Source: Papilionanthe hookeriana x Papilionanthe teres
Taxonomy: Eukaryota > Streptophyta > Magnoliopsida > Asparagales > Orchidaceae
NCBI GenBank assembly: GCA_022702705.1
Contig: CM040422.1
Location: forward strand, 36,045,270-36,109,269
Direction: 5' to 3'
Length of the DNA: 64,000 bases
In this document: in pieces, positions 1 through 11,699 of the stretch
Layout: each line of letters opens with the position of its first letter
Position numbering within the stretch: the first letter of the stretch is position 1
Made by a program: the position numbers and the translations under genes
The notes under the pieces: generated by a model
The model's input: the letters and a program-made list of their open reading frames with translations, nothing else
The model's database searches: none
What the model was told of the DNA's origin: nothing

Positions 1-1243
1 TTATTCTTCCAAATTTAATCAATTATTTAATTAAGGTTTAATTATTTTGAATTGCTTAATGGATTTCTACCCTTTAATTATTTAAATTTCAATCATCCAA
101 ATCAGATTAGGATCAAAGGTTTTACTTGTTAATTTTTTATTAAACCTAAAGTTTTAATTAAGGATTAAAATTTTAATTACCACTTTACCCTTTAAGCTTA
201 ATAATTTCATAACTCATTAAATTGAACTCAAATGAACTTGAAATTTTTATGTGACTTCACTCATATGTCAATAAAGACATGAGAGGAGAAAATGTGATTT
301 TTCTGTATTTAATTTATTTATATAATTATTTTTGGTAGAAAATAGAGATTTCCAAGGAAAATTTAACAACTTGACCAAGGGAAAGTTTCTGTCCTTAAGA
401 AAATTAGGGGACATTCCTAATGACCAGAAGACCACTTGGACCAATTTTGGTGATTTTTTTGAATTATATTATTTTTATTATAATTATTTAAAGTTTTGGA
501 CTGTTAATTAATTTAAAAAAAAAATAAATGTTAAAAAATGAATTTTATATTTTCCAAAAATCTCTCTAATATCAAGGAAATCAGAGAATCAATTTTTACA
601 ATTTTCTGATTTTTCTTTGATTTATTAGAATTATTTTAGTGGAAATGCTAGAAAATACATTTTTTAATTTTAAAATTACCTTAGGGCTTTAAAATTTAAT
701 ATCTCACTAAATAGACCTAAGAAAAATATGGGGTTTGTTCCTAAGTGATTAAAATTCAAAATGTGACATTTTGGTGAATTTTATTATTTTTGTGATTTTT
801 ATTATTTTTTAATTATTAAAAATATTAAAATAATATTAAAAATCAACTTTTTTAGAAAATTGAAATTTTAATTTTCTTAAATTCCCCTGATATCAGAGAG
901 GCTCCAAAACCAATTTGGTGAATTTTTGAAAGGTATTTTGAAAGTTATGAATTTTTAAAGTTTAAAATGGCTAAATGGCTTAATCAACCCAATTAGTAGG
1001 GCTAACCAAGTCCAATTGACCTCAAATTTTTATGGTGGGTTCCTCTGATCCTAAAGGTCAGTGGAGAATTGATTTCAAGTCAATTTGATGTATAGTTAGC
1101 TCTAATTAATTAGGGAGTTATTTTGGGTGTTTAGGCCAATTAGGGTTATTTCAAGTGAATTAATTCAAAAGCTATTTTTCCTAGGGTCTTCTGGTCATAA
1201 GGGACATCACCAAATTTTCCTAGAATTTATTTCACAACATGCT
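1..1243 (-). mobile_element. Left piece of a Tat-type LTR that hosts the nested element
   Basis: This AT-rich stretch is collinear with the end parts of the two LTRs of the inserted element (about 4081-5277 and 24235-25475). It is interrupted at CATGCT, where the 27.8 kb element begins. The same LTR resumes at 29069. Only about the second third of the LTR lies here, and its start is left of the window. No gene is seen. Assignment rests on repeat alignment by eye. Confidence 0.85.
1238..1243. repeat. Target-site duplication, left copy (CATGCT)
   Basis: CATGCT directly precedes the LTR start TGTCGGC and recurs at 29069-29074 just after the other LTR. The uninterrupted site is seen in the element's own LTRs at about 5270. 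Ty3/Gypsy integration normally duplicates 5 bp, so the sixth base may be chance. Confidence 0.85.
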
Positions 1244-3349
1244 TGTCGGCACATTTTTAGGTTGTGTGTTTTATTTTGAAAAGGGTGTCGCCTAACAGAA
1301 GTTGTCGGCGAACTTTTAATTTAGTTTAAATAAATAATTTGAAAAGTTGTATTTGATTTTGAAAATAATTTTAAATTTGAAGGTTTTAAGATATGAGATT
1401 AAACCGATTTCACATCCCAAATAGCTTACATAAACGAGCACCGCACCACAAACAGTGTATCTATCCCTAAGGATAGACACACTGCTTGACGCTTGGGCTC
1501 GATTAAACAAACTAAAAGATTTGTGACATCCGTTTGGTCTCGCGAACCAATTTTATAAGCCGACAAATTCCCCGCTTAATATGAAAGCATTAAACAGGGT
1601 TTATATTACCTAGGTTCTTTAAAATTCCCTATAAGGGCAAGCCCCTATAGTTAATTACATCTTAGGTGACGGGAATCACTTAAGAAAACTCTCGATAATA
1701 ATCAATAATTCTGCTCTCAAGGGTTTCAAAGTTTAAGTTCTCAAAGGATTGAATTTTGGAATTTCAACAAGTAATGGATCAAGTTTGAAATATTTTGTTT
1801 TGGGAATTCAAAGGAAGAAAGGTAGGAGAAATTACGGATTCGAAGTGAACTTCGGTAATTTCCCGACTATCCTATTGTTTGGCTTGGATTTAGGAAATTT
1901 CTAATGTTTATTTAGTATTTCAATCTTGCCAATTTTAATTAAATAGGGCTTATATTTATATGACAGAATCATACAAATAGCCTCGAAGATATGAGGGTTT
2001 ATGTCGTATCAGATGACTACCTCGGAATCCTAAGACTGGTTAGGGCTTAATTTACAAGGTAAATGCCTAAGAAAGAGTTGAGGATTTATGTTGCACTAGG
2101 CAAAATACCTCGAAGTCTAGGAAAGTTTTGCTGAAGTAGACTCAGGTTTTGCTGATGACGATGGCCGTGCTGCCCACCATGCTCCGAGCTCCTTGTTGTT
2201 GCAGAGTTTTAATTTTAGAAGTCATAAATCAGAGGATGAGAAAAGTGTTTTGGTTTAGAGAAAATCTTAATTTCCAAGTGTTTTTTTTATGTTTTAATTA
2301 AAACAAATCTTAAAGTTGATTATAACGACACCGGTTAAGATCCCACGGTTCCATCCTTCCGGCATCATTATTTTTATCGGATTCACTTAGTCCGGATGAA
2401 TTTGCTAAACTCAGCTGAATGAGTTCCACACTTTCATTTAGACCGTGGGAAATCCCGTTAGCAACACGTATGTTACATCATCCGAGGTATTCCCGATCAT
2501 CCAACGAGACGTTTTAATTTAATTGTAATTGTCGTTTTGTGTTCTGTTTGTTATTAAATTTTGAGTTGTTTTATATTTTGCAATGTTGTGGTGGTGAATT
2601 TTATCTTGCAAAGGCTTTTAACTTAGTTTTGGTTTCAGTTTTAGGGACTATCCTAAAGGTGTGGGTTTTCATGCAACAGTTGTTTATCATGCAAGAAAAG
2701 TAAGTGCAATGCGGTTAAATAAATTGCAATAATGTAAATTGCAAGAAAGTAAATTGCAATAAAATAAAAGCGTACGTGGAGGGTCTTCCCGTCATCCCAA
2801 GCTGCACTTAAAACACAATTAGAATATTTAAGCAAGTTCCTAGGTAAAGCTAAGGTAAGGGTTATGGTTTTCTACCAAGTTCCTAATCCTATAGCTAGTC
2901 ATTTCCTATGACGTCTAGGTCTTTGTGTTTTGGTTTGAAGACGATTTTCTTCATCAAAGAACAATTAAGTTCAATTGTTCTTATAAACATCCTATCATAT
3001 TGAGAAAGTGTTTAAGAAGAATCTTAAACATCTTTTCAATATTACTAGAATTGTTTTAAGTCCAAATGAATTCAATTACACAAATGAATTAATCGTCCGA
3101 GGTTTAGTTAAGTTTTGTTATTATCTTACTCAGTGAACTAGGATGTTAGAATATCCTATAAGTTAAGTAACATTTCATTTAATATTCTGTTTAGGAGTTA
3201 TGATAACTAAAGCTTTCGAGGGTAAATTGGTGTTCAAATGGTCTGTGATTTAGTTTAACTTCAATTAAAGGGTTTAAATTTGGAATAGTGTTCAAGTTAT
3301 TTTTAGATTTATTTTGAATTCTTTATGTCTTTGGTGATGTTATATTTAA

Positions 3350-3895
3350 TTCAACTTAAATTAATTTAATTTAATTTAATTGAGTTTTAATTTAATTTAA
3401 TTCAATTTAATTCAATTTAGTTTGATTTGATGTTAAATTAAATTAATTTGATTTGATTTAATTTTAATTTAATTTGATTTACTTTAATTTAATTTAATTT
3501 AATTAAATTTAATTTAATTTAATTTAATTTAATTTTATTCATTTAATTTAATCTTTAATTTAATTTAACTTAATTTAATTTGATTTTATTTATTTAATTT
3601 AATTTAATTTAATTAATTAAATTTAATTTAATCTTTAATTTAATTCAACTTTTAAATTTAATTTAATTTAATTTAATTTAATTTAATTTAATTTAATTTA
3701 ATTTAATTTATTCATTTAATTTAATCTTTAATTTAATTTAACTTAATTTAATTTGATTTTATTTATTTAATTTAATTTAATTTAATTTATTCAATTTAAT
3801 TTAATCTTTAATTTAATTCAACTTTTAATTTTAATTTAATTTAATTTAATTTAATTTAATTTAATTTAATTTAATTTAATTTTATTTTTAATTTT
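3350..3895. repeat. (AATTT)n pentanucleotide microsatellite in LTR
   Basis: Long runs of TTTAA/AATTT units with interspersed variants such as GATTT and CTTTAATTT. The same tract is at 23510-24045 with a different unit order. The equivalent part of the older LTR (about 41300-41700) has no such run, so the tract expanded in the younger lineage. Confidence 0.9.
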
Positions 3896-5639
3896 AATTG
3901 AAATTTTAAAAGAGTTTAATAATTTAATTTTAGTTTAATGATTAAGTCTTTTAATATTTTAAATTTGAGTTATCATTTTAATTAAGAATTAAATATTAAT
4001 GAGATGATTAATTTAGGGATTTTTAAATTAAAGAATAAATCTCTTCCTAAGAATATCCCTATTTTAATAATTCCAATTTTATTATTCTTCCAAATTTAAT
4101 CAATTATTTAATTAAGGTTTAATTATTTTAAATTGTTTAATGGGTTTTTACCCTTTAATTATTTAAATTTCAATCATCCAAATCAGATTAGGATCAAATA
4201 TTTTACTTGTTAATTTTTATTAAACCTAAAGTTTTAATTAAGGGTTAAAATTTTAATTACCACTCTACCCTTTAAGCTTAATAATTTCATAACTCACTAA
4301 ATTGAACTCAAATGAACTTGAAATTTTTATGTGACTTCACTCATATGTCAATAAAGACATGAGAGGAGAAAATGTGATTTTTCTGTTTTTAATTTATTTA
4401 TATAATTATTTTTGGTAGAAAAAAGAGATTTCCAAGGAAAATTTAATAACATGACCAAGGGAAAGTTTCTGTCCTTAAGAAAATTAGGGGACATTCCTAA
4501 TGACAAGAGGACCACTTGGACCAATTTTGGTGATTTTTTGTATTATATTATTTTTATTATAATTATTTTAAGTTTTGGAGGGTTAATTAATTTAAAAATA
4601 AAATAAACGTTGAAAAATGAATTTTATATTTTTCAAAAATCTCTCTGATATCAAGGAAATCCAAGAATCAAATTTTGCAATTTTTCTGATTTTTCTATGA
4701 TTTATTATAATTATTTTAGTGAAAATGCTAGAAAATACATTTTTTTTTTAATTTTAAAATTACCCTAGAGCTTTAAAATTTAATATCTCACTAAATAGAC
4801 CTAAGAAAAATATGGGGTTTGTTCCTAAGTGATTAAAATTCAAAATGTGACATTTTGGTGAATTTTATTATTTTTGTGATTTTTATTATTTTTTAATTAT
4901 TGAAAATATTAAAATAATATTAAAAATCAACTTTTTTAGAAAATTGAAATTTTAATTTTCTTAAATTCCCCTAACATCGAGAGGCTCCAAAACCAATTTG
5001 GTGAATTTTTGAAAGATATTTTGAAAGTTATGAATTTTTAAAGTTTAAAATGACTAAGTGGCTTAATCAACCCATTTAGTAGGGCTAACCAAGTCCAATT
5101 AACCTCAAATTTTTATGGTGGGTTCCTCTGATCCTAAAGGTCAGTGGAAAATTGATTTCAAGTCAATTAGGGTTGTTTTAACTGAACTAACTCAAAACCT
5201 ATTTTTCCTAGGGTCCTCTGGTCATAAGGAACATCACCAAATTTTCCTAGAATTTATTTCACAACATGCTATTTATTGGAATTAAAATACTCGAAACAGT
5301 AACATGAATTTGAAAAATCAATAACTTTTCATAGGGATGGCCTCTGACTTTTGAAAATTCAGGGAATGTTCCCAAATTCAGAGGCTTCAAAAGCCCTATG
5401 GTCTCATGCCATGGTGAATTGTATACATGCATGAAGAATTAAAAAAAAGCAGAGAGTAAATAAATTATTAAAAATAAAATACTTGATAAAATTAAATAAT
5501 TTCTTTTCCACATTATTCTCCTCTGTTCACTGAGCAAGAGGGTATTTTTATTTTATTTTTATGATTTTTCTACACAAAGTTATGAATTTTTGAAGTTTAG
5601 GGAATTAAATAAATAGAAAATACCCCTAATTTTCTATTT

Positions 5640-5840
5640 ATCCACGCGGCGCCGCGTCATCCTCGGCATCTCCAAACGCACACGCGTCGCGCTCCCATTC
5701 GACGCCGCCGCTTGAGTCAGCAGCCGGGGCCCCGCGGTTCACGTACCGTCTCTTGGTCCGATGCCATCTGAGCCGTCCATCCGCGCGTGTAATGAATGGT
5801 CGGCATCCGTTCATCGTCCCCGAGCGTCCTCACCCGAGAG
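5640..5840. promoter_or_regulatory. CpG-rich block inside the LTR, possible promoter or leader region
   Basis: A sharply GC- and CpG-rich block within an otherwise AT-rich LTR. It contains GGCGCCGCG and TGAGTCA and is preserved in all LTR copies (25850-26060, 30140-30360, 43425-43640). The oldest copy also has a CACGTG G-box-like core near 43452. Preservation of CpG in an element that should be heavily methylated suggests either youth or function. Promoter role is inference; no TATA box was firmly placed. Confidence 0.4.
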
Positions 5841-7069
5841 CCGTCCACACTAAATCCCTAAGATCTCACTTGATACTCAATGGATTTTCATGTTCTTATG
5901 CTCTATGGATTAGTCTTGAGAAGACGAACACATCCATACGGTTTATGTGGGATGAAATTTACGTAATAGAAATGGAGAATGTTCAGAAGCTCGGGAAGAA
6001 GAGTGAGGCCATACCTTTGCTCAGAGAAGTGTGGCTTCGATTTGAGGGTTGTTGCACCTTCGATTGGATCCCACTAAGCTCCAGATGAAGTCTCCTGGTC
6101 TGGTGAATTGCCTAGGTAGGATTTCGACCACAACCGATCACAAAGCTTGGAGGCTGGAGCAACTGGGTGGCCTGGAGATGGGGCTTTTGCTGGTGGACAC
6201 CTTCCCTTGGTCTGGTGAAGGTGTAGAACCAATCAATTTGGGGATTGGCTCACTGTGGAGAAGTGTCCTAGTTTCGGGCTTGGATTTGAACTCTGAAATT
6301 GAGCTCACAGAGAAGAAATGGCAGGGGTATTTCAGTGGGGATCAAGTGCTCTGTATATGGGGAGTAGTCTGGAACAATTTTGGCAGAGTTTCCTTAAGTT
6401 TTTTTTTCAGCACCTCTCATGGCCGAGAGGGGTGGTGTTTAAATAGGAGAGGGTGGAGGGCCTCCCAGGGAGAGTTAGGGCTTGGGATCAGCTGCTCTTG
6501 GCAAGAGAAGAACAGCTACTGATGGCCGCTGGGGATGGGGCAGCTCAGCAAGGGAGAATTCCAAAGTTGGCTCACATGTGAGCTCTCGGCCATAGTGTTT
6601 TCCGGCGGCCTGGTGGCCGGCCGGCCAGGCATGGGTCACCCTCAAGGTCAGGTGGGTCAGGGCTGGGACTTGGTGCAAGCAATTGGCAAATGCCATGTGT
6701 AAAGAGCTTTGATTGAAGTGGAATGGGGGGAAGACCATTTTGGGTTCAAATGAGTCAACCCATGGTTTTGGGCTAGGTTCACCACCCAAGGCCAGGTCTT
6801 GGGCTGAAAAGGGTCACTTGGGTCAGCCAAGAGAGAATGGTGTGTTCCTCATCCATGATGAGGTGGCTAAGCATGGTTTAGTGTGTGACATGCTTATGGT
6901 AAAAAAGGGTTTAAGAAGGATTAGGAAAGGGGCCCCTCCTTTTGCCATTAATGGCTTGATCACATGTCAAGCCTTCCATGGCTTCATGTGGCTTGTCCAT
7001 GGCTTGCATGGCTCACCTTTGGCTTGGGAAAAGTGGAGTCATTTTCATGGAAATAAATTTTAGGAATTT

Positions 7070-8330
7070 TTGGTAATTTGATGGAAATTTGTATGAAACT
7101 TGATTTGGAATGATTTGATGATGAATTTAGGACTTAGGGAATGGCTTTTATTAAGTGGATGGCAAGTGGAGATGTCATGTGGGCTTTAGGGTAGATTTTG
7201 GGCTTTTTGAAATGGTTTTAGATGGGCTTTTAAAATGGTTTAAGGAAAGAGGGCTTTTGAATTTTAAAATGGATTTTGGGATGAAATTTTGGTAAAGGAT
7301 TGGGCCAAATAATTGTTGGGTTTAGCTCATGGATGTGTCATGAGTGACTTGAAGCAAATTGGGGGTGATTTGGGTTTGAATTGGGTTGAATTTGGGTTCT
7401 TTTGGTGAATGGGCCAATATAGGTCCAAGTGGGCCAAGTTGGGCCAATGTTGGGCTAGGGTTGAAATTGATGTAAAATTATTGTTGAGAAATTTTTATGG
7501 GGGTGTTTCAAAGAGGTTTTGACTTTGGTTGGGCTTTGATTTTGGGGTTTGGGCTCATTTGGGTTAGGTTTGGGTTTAGGTCAAAATTGGGCCTTTTAGC
7601 TTTGGGTTGAATTTGAGTGGGGTTTGGGTCTAAATTTTGGGCAAATCATTTTATTTTTTTGCTTGTGGGGATGCTAAGGAAGATTTACAAAAGATTTGGG
7701 GTTAATTGGAGTTGAATTGGGTGAGTTTGGGTTAGGTTTGGGTCATGGGTCCAAATTGGGCTTTAAGGCCAAAAGTGAAATTGGATCCAAATGTCAATCA
7801 AATTGGACTTGGATTTGGTCTAGATTGGTGTTGGGAATGTTGAATTGAAGTTTAGAATTGAATTGGACCAGAATTTGGGTCAATTGGATAGGTTTGGTTT
7901 GACATTGGGTTCACTTTGGGTTAAAATGGGTCAAATTGGGGGTTTTGATAAAAGTGGGGTAAATTGACAAAATTGGCCCATGGTGTAGTTGAACAAAATA
8001 AAATTGGGAATATTTGGGATTTTTTGGAAGTTTCTGGGAATTTTCTGAATTTCTGGATTTTTTGGTCAAGGGGGGTATTTTGGGTATTTGGAGGGTATTG
8101 GGAGGTTTTCTTGGAATTTTTGATATTTTTGGTATGGATGGTCAATTTGAGTGATGTGGAAATGTTTGGAATTGATTTTGGGGGATTTTGGGTGATTTGG
8201 AAATTTTGAAAAATTTGGGTAATTTCAAGGGCTTCGGGTAGGCTAGGCATAGGGTCCCGGGGGTCAAAAATTGAAAATTTGGAAAATTGAAGATTGGGTG
8301 AATATAAGTGAAATGAAATCATTTTGGTTG
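7070..8330. other. Strand-asymmetric G/T-rich LTR block with quadruplex candidates
   Basis: The plus strand is very poor in C and made of GGGTT/GGGCC/TTTGGG words; the element RNA is correspondingly C/A-rich. At 7544-7574 four G-runs are separated by 3, 7 and 8 bases. The same block occurs at 27290-28550 and 31570-32810. No conserved coding frame is seen. Confidence 0.6.
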
Positions 8331-8778
8331 AGCCATGAAGCCATATCAAGCCCACATGAGCCATGAAGGGACTCATTTAAGCATCCACCATGTTGTTCCT
8401 ACCCTCTTAGCCAAGGGCTTAGGGGTTAAGGACCATCCATGTGAATCACCTACATGAGTCAGGAGGTCAAGTTAGGTATAGGTGTGTGAAAGTGTAGTGT
8501 ATAGGTGTAGTGTGTGTGTAAGTCAGCCCCTTCACCAGCACCGAGGCCACCTGTAGGTAGTCATAAGGCCAAAGAGTCCTATAGGAACTCATCCTTTAAA
8601 CTTCCACATTCGATTTCAACCCTCTAGGTGATTAGGGGTCTACAGTCAAGTTTGTGGAGTTTGCAGGGAGTTAAGAAGTCGTTTGAATTTCTAAAAGGTG
8701 GGTCCCAATTCTAGTCCTCTAAGATAGTCAAAGGAAAAGCCTAAGGCTAGATCCTAAGTACTAAAGAGAAGAAGAGAA

Positions 8779-8799
8779 GACCTCATCAAAAATGAGGTC
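8779..8799 (-). other. LTR-terminal hairpin
   Basis: GACCTCAT, 5-base loop, ATGAGGTC: an 8 bp perfect stem ending 4 bases before the LTR end. It is present at the same place in every Tat LTR end in the window (29044-29064, 33302-33322, 46154-46174, 54308-54326). Confidence 0.8.
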
Positions 8800-8803
8800 A
8801 ACA

Positions 8804-8823
8804 AATGGACCCCCAATAGGTGT
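8804..8823 (-). promoter_or_regulatory. PPT-side terminus of internal region, with 17-nt segment complementary to the 5' leader
   Basis: This is the internal sequence directly upstream of the 3' LTR in element sense. On the minus strand it has a short G-run (ATTGGGGG) where a polypurine tract is expected, though it is not a pure purine run. Positions 8807-8823 are the exact reverse complement of 21100-21116 in the leader. Confidence 0.6.
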
Positions 8824-9189
8824 GGTGAGCTGATGGAGCACACCGCGCGTATTGGCGTTGACCGAAGCGATCAACAAAACCAACACAGATGTCCAAGTGA
8901 CAAACCTAGGACGAAGTAGAAGAATTTCCGCTGGGGAGTGTCAAGCTTACCTCTGAGACTGGAGATTCCTGAACTCTCGCTGGGGAAAGGGAAAAGGAGG
9001 TGAATCCCAAATCACATGATCTGGGGGAATTTCAATTTAGATTTTATTTTGTTTCAATTTAAGTTTTGATGTGTGAGTTTAGATTTTGAGTTTTTATTTA
9101 GATTGAAGTTTTGTTAAAATTAACTTGAAGGGATTTGATTTGAAATCAAAATTGGAATTTTGTGGTTTTAGATATAACATCTTTAACCT
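8824..9189 (-). other. 3' untranslated internal region
   Basis: Noncoding sequence between the polypurine region and the tandem array. It contains a purine-rich plus-strand run near 8983-9003 and short TTTAGATTTT-like words. No gene or strong signal is seen. Confidence 0.6.
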
Positions 9190-10115
9190 CGAAAGAAAAT
9201 TGAATTGATAGGATTGGATCATTGCAATGAGGAGAGATCTGAGAGCAATGCAGTATTGGATGTAAAATCCTTAACCTTAAGAGTTTGATTTTGATGTATT
9301 TCATTGCAATAAGGAAAGAAACCTAAAGCAATGCAGTCTCGGATGTAAAATCCTCAACCCCAAAAGTTTGATTTGGATGTATTTCATCGCAATAGGGAAA
9401 AAATCCTAAAGCAATGCAGTCTCGGATGTAAAATCCTCAACCCCAAAAATTTGATTTGGATGTATTTCATTGCAATAGGGAAAGAATCCTAAAGCAATGC
9501 AGTCTCGGATGTAAAATCCTCAACCCCAAGAATTTGATTTTGATGCATTTCATTGCAATAGGGAAAGAAATCCTAAAGCAATGCAGTCTCGGATGTAAAA
9601 TCCTCGACCCAAAAGTTTGATTTGATGTATTTCATTGCGATAGGGAAAGAATCCTAAAGCAATGCAGTCTCGGATGTAAAATCCTCAACCCCAAGAATTT
9701 GATTTTGATGTATTTCATTGCGATAGGGGCAAGAATCCTAAAGCAATGCAGTCTTGGATGTAAAATCCTTGACCCAAAAGGTTTGAATTTGATGTATTTC
9801 ATTGTGATAGGGAAAAGATCCTAAAGCAATGCAGTCTCGGATGTAAAATCCTCAACTCCAAAAAGTTTGAATTTGATGTATTTCATTGTGATAGGGCAAG
9901 AATCCTAAAGCAATGCAGTCTCGGATGTAAAATCCTCAACCCCAAGAATTTGATTTTGAGGTATTTCATTGCGATAGGGAAACGATCCTAAAGTAATGCA
10001 GTCTTGGATGTAAAATCCTCAACTCCAAAAAGTTTGATTTTGACGTATTTCATTGCGATAGGGCAAGAATCCTAAAGCAATGCAGTCTCGGATGTAAAAT
10101 CCTCAACCCCAAGAA
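9190..10115 (-). repeat. 83 bp tandem array in the 3' untranslated region
   Basis: About 11 units, each with AATGCAGTCTCGGATGTAAA, ATCCTCAACCCCAA and ATTTCATTGCGATAGGG-like segments. Unit starts are spaced 81-84 bp (for example 9330, 9413, 9496, 9580, 9661, 9745, 9828, 9912, 9995, 10079). Units differ by a few substitutions. Tat/Ogre elements are known for variable tandem arrays in this position. Confidence 0.93.
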
Positions 10116-10789
10116 TTTGAATTTGATTGAGATTTGATTTGAAATTTGGAAAGATTGAATTTGAAATTTGATTGAGATTTGATTTGAAATTTAGAAAGAT
10201 TGAATTTGAAATTTGGATGGATGAGTTTGAACTCGATTGAAATTTGATTTGAAATTTATGTTCATTTTGTTTGTCTTTTAATGATTCAAATTTTATTTTA
10301 TCGTTTGTTTAATGTTCATGTGAATTTGGTGTTCATCATTTTTAGATTTTTAAGGAAAGTTTTCTTTTATTCTTTTTTTTTATTTCTTTTCTGTTCTTTG
10401 TTCGAAGTTCATTTAACTTTAATGGCGTTTCCCCAGTCAATTTGCACAAAAGAGGTGAAGGCCAAAAAAAATGTGACATGGTGTCTTTCACTCCAATCAT
10501 GTCGAAGATACATCATACATCTTGATCTGGAATATATTTCATACAATCCATGTAGACTCAAAACGGACTATGTATGATCTTCGTCGATCCATCAAAAGAA
10601 GCATCTGTCAAAAAATTCATGTCCGAATAGTGGGGTACATGGTTAATAACATCACCTTCCAAGCCATCCTTGGCAAGGATGCCGAGTCGGGTGTACGTTG
10701 GAGGTGTGATATCTCCCATGTAACTCACGGCTCGTAAGGCCGGAGGCTCTCTAGCTTCGGGTCCGGCTGGAAATGGTAAGGTGTCTTCC
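10116..10789 (-). other. Noncoding spacer with short 45 bp duplication
   Basis: At 10131-10220 a TTGAAATTT-rich 45 bp unit is repeated about twice. The rest, between the AlkB-like region and the 83 bp array, shows no recognisable coding signal. The plus-strand open frame at 10281-10577 has no family resemblance. Confidence 0.5.
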
Positions 10790-11500
10790 CGTCGTCCATC
10801 CATCCGAAAGTAACTAAGATCCGCTTCACCGGTACTCCTGGTATGCAATGCTTAGCGATATCCGCTCCGTTGCCCTTCGGCATCATGGACGGAACCTACC
10901 GGTAGAGGTATCTTCACCGGCCCTCGGAACTCCCCGGGCCTCGCTATTCGGAGGTCGGATCCGAACATGATGTTACACTCGTTCGGGAAAGAGACCGTGC
11001 AGAATGGTCGACAAAGTCGTGGTGATCTATGTGTGGGGGTATGCGATCACCCCGCTCGTAGATGTTGATAATGCAGCTATTGGGAATGCAATCAGCTGGC
11101 AGTACCCTCCATGTTATCAATCTCTTTACCATTCTCTTGATGACTAATGGCATCGGATCCACTTGCCCATGATGGAGTATTCCCAGCAGGTTTCCCTTCC
11201 TGTCCTCTGCAAAGTTGTAACAGCATCCACATTGTATTGTGATTCTTCCCTTCCCTGGCATCCATCTCCGGGGTTCTGAGTATGTGTTTTCCCTTAGGCG
11301 GCCTGCTCGGCCCATTATTTTCAAATCCCGGATGCAATCCATGATTTGATGTTGTTCATACTACGAGAATACGTCCGTATGTAGCTCGAGGCCCTCTAGT
11401 ATATTGATTCTTCTGCCTCTAATTCTCTCGAAGTATTCAAAGGTTTTCTTTTCAACATTCTGCATTCTCTCCAGCTCGTATTCCGGAATGATCTGCAGAT
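10790..11500 (-). pseudogene. AlkB-like 2OG/Fe(II) oxygenase domain (ALKBH9-type), frameshifted
   Basis: Read on the minus strand, this region matches plant ALKBH9-type RNA m6A demethylases, as far as I can recall the family. In order it shows ILEGLELHTDVFS near 11390, WMPGKGRITIQCGCCYNF near 11245, VDPMP near 11155, the iron-binding HxD in IPPHIDHHDF (His codon 11033-11031, Asp codon 11027-11025), PFCTVSF and CNIMFGSDL in a shifted frame near 10990, PLPVGSV near 10900, and GNGADIAKHC with the third iron ligand His at 10850-10848. The 2OG-binding Arg of VKRI is at 10823-10821. The second Arg expected a few residues on falls at a disrupted spot. Breaks are a TAG after DVFS and at least two frame changes. 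It has no introns and lies in element sense between integrase and 3' LTR, so it reads as a captured cDNA domain. Function in the element is inference: removing m6A from element RNA is the obvious idea. Confidence 0.85.
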
Positions 11501-11699
11501 GGCGAGGCCTGGTGACATATTATGGGATATACGGTTCAATCCCTTCACGTTCTCCTGCATACCTCGGCTCCTCGGGGATGATGTCCATCGGGACATCCCC
11601 CGGGGTTGCTTCTGCAACAAGGTCATGCATTACTGGTGGTTCTATCCGGTGGCGTGGTAGCCTTCTTTCTTCTGATCCTTTTGAGATTTCCCTGGTTCT

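Larger units (their letters stand above)
1244..8803 (-). repeat. 3' LTR (element sense), 7.56 kb
   Basis: It starts TGTCGGCACA and ends GAGGTCAACA on the plus strand, giving TG...CA termini, and is collinear with 21361-29068. It lacks about 55 bp near 5165 and about 26 bp near 2120 that the other copy keeps. The near-5165 deletion lies between short AATT-containing direct repeats. Internal landmarks are the (AATTT)n tract, a GC-rich block near 5.64-5.84 kb, a G/T-rich plus-strand block at 7.07-8.33 kb and a terminal hairpin. Plus-strand open frames inside it are antisense to the element and are not considered genes. Confidence 0.92.

Noticed and set aside
6049..7063. Plus-strand open frames in LTRs, also 26694-27278 and 30990-31571 (about 190 codons)
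   Set aside because: They are antisense to the element, are broken in one of three copies, have no family resemblance, and their similarity only reflects recent LTR duplication.
8840..10120. A CRISPR-like array, given regular repeats
   Set aside because: Units are contiguous 83 bp tandem repeats without unique spacers, in a plant retrotransposon.
10281..10577. Plus-strand 98-codon frame
   Set aside because: Low-complexity hydrophobic translation in the untranslated region of a minus-strand element, with no counterpart elsewhere in the window.
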